This document shows, one piece after another, positions 5,683 to 9,060 of a stretch of DNA of 9,060 nt (the first letter of the stretch is position 1; every line of letters begins with the position of its first letter). The stretch is from an uncultured Collinsella sp. Its GTDB lineage: Bacteria > Actinomycetota > Coriobacteriia > Coriobacteriales > Coriobacteriaceae. A program made the translations under genes and the position numbers. A model generated the notes under the pieces. It did not search any database. It was not told the DNA's origin and saw nothing but the letters and a program-made list of their open reading frames with translations. The stretch spans positions 1-9,060 of the forward strand of contig CABQHZ010000067.1 of NCBI GenBank assembly GCA_902464175.1, read 5' to 3'.

Positions 5683-6372
5683 ATGAAGCTGATGCTTGCC
5701 GAGGACGAACCTGGTCTCTCCCGCGCCCTCACCGCGATTCTTCAACATAGCGACTACGAGGTCGACACCGCCCTCGACGGCTTGACGGCGCTCGAGAATC
5801 TACTCACCAACGATTACGACGCCGCAATCCTGGACATCATGATGCCCGGCATGGACGGCATCGAGGTGCTCAAGCGTACACGCGCCGCCGGAAAGCGACT
5901 GCCCATCATCATGCTCACGGCAAAAAGCGAGGTGTCCGATAAGGTCGAGGGCCTGGATGCCGGTGCCAACGATTACCTGACCAAGCCGTTTGCCGCCAAG
6001 GAACTGCTCGCTCGCATTCGTGCCATGACGCGTGCCGCGACGGCAATTGACGCCACGACGCTCAGCGTGGGCAACGTGCGCCTCGACACGGCATCGTGCA
6101 CGCTCGTTGGCCCTTTGGGCGAGGAGCACCTGGCCAATCGCGAGTTTCAGCTTATGGAACTCTTTATGCGCAACGCCGGCACGCGCATGCCCACCGAACG
6201 TCTGATGCTCGAGGTTTGGGGTGAGGACGCGCCCGAAGGCGCCAACGTGGTGTGGGTCTACATCTCGTACCTGCGAAAAAAGCTGACGGCGCTGGGTGCC
6301 AACGTTGCCATCCGCGCGTCGCGCAATCAGGGATATTCGCTTGAGGTTGTCGAAGGGGACGAGCGGGCGTGA
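5683..6372 (+). CDS. OmpR/PhoB-family two-component response regulator, 229 aa
   Basis: This is a cytosolic transcription factor activated by phosphotransfer from the kinase encoded next to it. The receiver domain spans about residues 1-118 and has all key positions: acidic E7/D8, phospho-acceptor D51 in ILDIMMPGMDG, T79, and K101 in LTKPF. A winged-helix trans_reg_C domain follows from about 127 to 223, ending with the usual YISYLRKKL recognition region and R-x-x-x-N-QGYSL wing. AAAGGAG (5671-5677) lies five bases before the ATG. The stop overlaps the kinase GTG as GTGA, implying translational coupling. The direct repeat GCTAAGGC upstream is a plausible own-binding site. Target genes and signal cannot be read from sequence, so no symbol is given. 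The length and domain layout are ordinary. Confidence 0.95.
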   Translation: MKLMLAEDEPGLSRALTAILQHSDYEVDTALDGLTALENLLTNDYDAAILDIMMPGMDGIEVLKRTRAAGKRLPIIMLTAKSEVSDKVEGLDAGANDYLTKPFAAKELLARIRAMTRAATAIDATTLSVGNVRLDTASCTLVGPLGEEHLANREFQLMELFMRNAGTRMPTERLMLEVWGEDAPEGANVVWVYISYLRKKLTALGANVAIRASRNQGYSLEVVEGDERA

Positions 6373-7742
6373 GCGTACGCGCGTGCTGCAAGCGCATGAC
6401 GGAGCGGTTTCACGCCGCCTCGAGTAGTACGGGGCGGGCTAATTCTGTTGACGCATTGGGCCGCCGTCTGCGTCGCAAGTTTATCCTCGTTGCCATGGGT
6501 GCCGTGACCGTGGTGCTCACGCTCATCATCGCCGGCATCAACATCGTCAATTATTCGCATGTCTGCAAAATGGCCGATGCGCGCCTGGGCTATATCCTGG
6601 CGGACAAGGGCAGCATCGATTGGGGGGATGAGTCTAAGACCGACCCCGGCCAGGATGTGGGCGCCGGTAAGGCCGCTGCAGGTGACCGGGTGGCCGTGCA
6701 CGCCGGGCATTTTGAAGGTATGACGGCGGAATCTCCCTTCGACACGCGCTACTTTACGGTGACGCTTGTCGATGGACAGGCGGTCGATGTCAATACCGCC
6801 CGCATTGCCGCGGTGGGCGCCAAGCGTGCCTCCCGTATTGCCATGGGGCTGGATTCCAAGGGCTGGACTTCGGGCTTTTCTGGTAACTACCGTTATACGG
6901 CTACGGTTCAGGGCGACAAGACAACCTATGTGTTCGTGGACTGTTCGCGCGAGCTTGCGAGCTTTCATTCGTTTTTGAGCGCGAGCGTGGCAATCAGTTG
7001 CATTGGCTGGCTGGCGGTGCTGGCAATTGTAACGGTCGCATCGGGCGCCGTGATTCGACCGATGGTCGAGAGCTACAGCAAGCAAAAGCGATTTATTACC
7101 GATGCAAGCCACGAGATCAAGACGCCGCTCGCTGTGATCGATGCCGCCAACGAGGTACAGGAGATTGAGAGCGGCGAGAGTGAGTGGACGCAGAGCATTC
7201 ACGAGCAGGTGGCGCGACTGACGGCACTTACGGAGCGTCTGGTATTTTTGGCGCGCATGGACGAGGGCTCGGCGGGCTTTACCATGGCGTCGATCGATCT
7301 CTCGGAGGCAGTTGACAAGGCAGCCGCGCCGTTTGAATCGGTGGCGGTCTCGCGCGGCAAGCGCCTGTCGATGTCGGTCGCGACCGGCGTGCGCGCTCAT
7401 GCCGATGCTGCGGCGGTGACGCAGGTGGTTGAGTTGCTGCTGGACAACGCCACGCGCTATGCGAGCGAGGGCAGCGTGATCGAGTTGAGTCTGCGCGCCG
7501 TTTCGCGCGGTGCGGGCAAAGGCTCGGCAGAGCTTGTCGTATCGAACGCTGTAGACGAGCTGCCCGAAGGCGACCTGGACCGATTGTTCGACCGCTTCTA
7601 TCGTGCGGACGTGTCGCGCAGCTCCAAGACAGGCGGCTCGGGTGTGGGCCTATCCGTCGTGCGCGCCATCGCCGAGGCCCATGGCGGCTCCGCTACCGTA
7701 TCTGGCCACGACCATCAGATCACCTTCACCGTCCGCCTCTAA
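6369..7742 (+). CDS. Membrane sensor histidine kinase, 457 aa
   Basis: This is the partner kinase of the upstream regulator. After a basic N-terminal tail come TM1 (about 37-60), an extracytoplasmic region of roughly 140 residues (61-204) and TM2 (about 205-229). The HisKA domain follows almost at once, with the phospho-acceptor H248 in ITDASHEIKTPL. No HAMP domain fits between TM2 and HisKA. The ATPase domain has the N-box LLLDNATRY (N360), the F-box LFDRFYR (405-411) and the G2 box GGSGVGLS (422-429). The G1 DxG motif is not canonical: the segment reads VSNAVDELPEGDL. The start is the GTG that overlaps the regulator stop by 4 nt, preceded by AAGGGG (6353-6358). I do not recognise the sensor domain, so the signal is unknown. 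The convergent CLC transporter downstream is a possible but unproven target. Confidence 0.93.
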   Translation: MSVRACCKRMTERFHAASSSTGRANSVDALGRRLRRKFILVAMGAVTVVLTLIIAGINIVNYSHVCKMADARLGYILADKGSIDWGDESKTDPGQDVGAGKAAAGDRVAVHAGHFEGMTAESPFDTRYFTVTLVDGQAVDVNTARIAAVGAKRASRIAMGLDSKGWTSGFSGNYRYTATVQGDKTTYVFVDCSRELASFHSFLSASVAISCIGWLAVLAIVTVASGAVIRPMVESYSKQKRFITDASHEIKTPLAVIDAANEVQEIESGESEWTQSIHEQVARLTALTERLVFLARMDEGSAGFTMASIDLSEAVDKAAAPFESVAVSRGKRLSMSVATGVRAHADAAAVTQVVELLLDNATRYASEGSVIELSLRAVSRGAGKGSAELVVSNAVDELPEGDLDRLFDRFYRADVSRSSKTGGSGVGLSVVRAIAEAHGGSATVSGHDHQITFTVRL

Positions 7743-7780
7743 AACCTGCAAAAAGGGACAGGTTTGTTTTGGCAGGTTTT
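7741..7780. terminator. Terminator downstream of the histidine kinase, with two alternative stems
   Basis: AAACCTG (7742-7748) can pair with CAGGTTT (7759-7765), followed by GTTTT. Alternatively AAAACCTGC (7741-7749) pairs with GCAGGTTTT (7772-7780) over 9 bp. The first form gives a stem plus T-run for plus-strand transcripts. The A-rich left arm supplies U residues for minus-strand transcripts arriving from the convergent transporter gene, so it may work in both directions. It overlaps the kinase stop codon (7740-7742). Confidence 0.6.
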
Positions 7781-7912
7781 ATCTGGGGAAACGTCGACGG
7801 AGGAGGCTGTGGGCGGAAACTGTGTCCCGGTTTGACGCCTCGGAATGGGATGAGCTTTCCCCTTGGAGGGCCTAGCGGAAACTGCGCCCCGGTGTATCTG
7901 CCGGGCGGCTTC
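7781..7912. repeat. Intergenic repeat block between convergent genes
   Basis: A 19-bp sequence occurs twice as a direct repeat: 7813-7831 and 7875-7893, 17 of 19 identical (GCGGAAACTG, then TGTCCCGGT or CGCCCCGGT). The copies are 62 bp apart and each is preceded by a GAGG-containing stretch. Between them is an imperfect inverted repeat around GGGATGAGCTTTCCC (7847-7861). CCCGG/CCGGG (7901-7905 with 7888-7892) forms a small hairpin just after the transporter stop. No gene with a ribosome-binding site is seen here. The layout suggests a member of a dispersed intergenic repeat family, which cannot be tested from one window. Confidence 0.5.
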
Positions 7913-9060
7913 CTACGCTCGCTCTTGCAGGGCGTAGATCGATTTGTCCATGTTGAACAGGTAGGCCACGACGCAGACGATAAAGAAGGCGGGCAGATTG
8001 CCAAAGCCAAAGACCTCGCAGCCAATGAGGATCGGCGCGAGTAGCGTGTTGGTGGCGCTGCCAAAGACGGCGGCGTATCCCAGCGCGGCGCAGGGCTCGA
8101 CGGGCATGCCGAGAATCCCGGCGAGTACGACACCCAGGCTGGCTCCGATGGAGAACAACGGCGTGACCTCGCCACCTTGATAACCCGCGGCAAGCGTGGC
8201 GATGGTGAGTGTGAATTTGAGCGCCCAGTCCCAAGGCATGATGGCGACCTTGCCGTCACCGTTGAGTGCCGCCGATATCAGGTTGGTGCCAAGTCCGCAG
8301 TATCGCCCTTGCCACAGCGCGAACAAAATCGCCGACAGCACAAGGCCAATAACGGCAATGCGCATATAAGGGTTGGGGAACAGCCGCGCCGCAAGGGTCT
8401 TGGCGTGGGCAAGGCACCAGGCAAAAGCGCCACCCACCATGCCGAACGCGATGCCCAACAGCGCCAGCCGTCCAAGACCGGGGAGGTCGAGCGCATACGA
8501 GGCGGTAACGGCGACCTCGAACTTCTCGAGCCCCAGGGCGCCCGAGGTCATGCTTGCGGCAAGTGAAGCCGTAAGCGCGGGAAACAGCGCGCGGTATTCC
8601 ATGCGTCCGGCGACCAGCACCTCGACAGCAAAGACCGTAGCGGCGAGCGGCGTTCGAAAGAGTCCGGCAAAGCCAGCGGCCATGCCGATAAGCAAAAACG
8701 TGTTGCCGGGGTCTCGGAAAGGTAGACGCTGGCCAATCCAATGCGAGACGGTTGCACCGATCTGCACGGCCACGCCCTCGCGTCCCGCACTGCCGCCAAA
8801 GAGATGCGTGGCCCACGTGCTCAGCATAATGAGCGGCACCAAACGTGGGGAGATGGCGTCCTCGCGTCCGTGGCCTACGTCGAACACCAGACTCATGCCG
8901 CGGTCGGTGCCCTTGCCCCAGGTGCGGTAGGCAAACACGATGGCAAGGCCCGCAAGAGCGAGAAAGGGGAGCAGCAACGCGACGTGCGCGTCCCGGAAGG
9001 CGCCGATTGCCAGGAGCACACGACCAAAAAGGGCACAGATGGCGCCAACGATGATGCCGA
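7913..9060 (-). CDS. CLC-family anion transporter, probably fluoride-type (CLC-F), 5' end beyond window
   Basis: This is an integral membrane protein of the CLC family; the last 381 residues are visible and the frame is open to the right edge. The GTG at 9019 is probably internal, because codons upstream still read as a CLC membrane helix (GIIVGAICALFGRV). Numbering from the first whole codon at 9058: RGMSLVF (53-59) takes the place of the chloride-type GSGIP filter, putting Met55 where Ser normally sits. GREGV (92-96) carries the gating Glu94. FAVEV (143-147) has one Glu where chloride antiporters have a Glu pair. GGEVTPLF (295-302) replaces GxFxP, and Tyr375 (KSIYALQ) is the likely filter tyrosine. 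From my knowledge of the family, Met in the first motif and the EVTP segment mark fluoride/proton antiporters that export toxic fluoride. No C-terminal CBS domains are present. The gene converges on the kinase gene and ends in a repeat-rich spacer. Family assignment is firm; fluoride specificity is inferred. Confidence 0.88.
   Translation of the reverse strand, partial: GIIVGAICALFGRVLLAIGAFRDAHVALLLPFLALAGLAIVFAYRTWGKGTDRGMSLVFDVGHGREDAISPRLVPLIMLSTWATHLFGGSAGREGVAVQIGATVSHWIGQRLPFRDPGNTFLLIGMAAGFAGLFRTPLAATVFAVEVLVAGRMEYRALFPALTASLAASMTSGALGLEKFEVAVTASYALDLPGLGRLALLGIAFGMVGGAFAWCLAHAKTLAARLFPNPYMRIAVIGLVLSAILFALWQGRYCGLGTNLISAALNGDGKVAIMPWDWALKFTLTIATLAAGYQGGEVTPLFSIGASLGVVLAGILGMPVEPCAALGYAAVFGSATNTLLAPILIGCEVFGFGNLPAFFIVCVVAYLFNMDKSIYALQERA

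Overview
The window is chromosomal DNA from a GC-rich bacterium. Gene content, strong GAGGAG/AAAGGAG ribosome-binding sites, GTG starts and the style of the spacers suggest a Coriobacteriia actinobacterium, probably close to Collinsella. That placement rests on general resemblance, not on a search.

Positions 1-4523 hold a threonine/aspartate-family biosynthesis cluster. On the minus strand lie thrC (threonine synthase, 1830-313) and the first 36 codons of thrB (homoserine kinase, from 109 leftward off the window). Divergent from thrC, on the plus strand, are lysC (aspartate kinase, 1935-3323) and asd (aspartate-semialdehyde dehydrogenase, 3498-4523). Together they cover aspartate to aspartyl phosphate to the semialdehyde, then homoserine to O-phosphohomoserine to threonine. 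Only homoserine dehydrogenase is not seen. The 104-bp thrC/lysC gap must hold or adjoin both promoters.

Positions 4524-5682 hold a DNA-repair methyltransferase gene (ogt, GTG start at 4876) between two unusual spacers. The asd-ogt spacer carries a very large inverted repeat (4538-4667) and a G-rich tract. The spacer after ogt carries a hairpin and then what looks like an OmpR/PhoB-type operator: two GCTAAGGC half-sites 11 bp apart, placed 11 nt before a TATCAT -10 box.

Positions 5683-7742 encode an OmpR-family response regulator and a membrane histidine kinase overlapping by 4 nt (GTGA). Positions 7743-7912 are a repeat-rich, convergent intergenic region with a terminator. From 7913 to beyond 9060, on the minus strand, is the C-terminal 381 residues of a CLC-family anion transporter. 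Its filter residues (GMSLV in place of GSGIP, GREGV, GGEVTP, a C-terminal Tyr) match the fluoride-specific CLC-F branch better than the chloride branch.

The most interesting items are the CLC-F signature, the two long intergenic hairpins (123-234 and 4538-4667), which share an architecture, and the putative autoregulatory site ahead of the two-component system. I saw no CRISPR array, rRNA, tRNA, transposase or prophage gene. I found no clearly undescribed multi-gene system; what is unusual lies mainly in the spacers.
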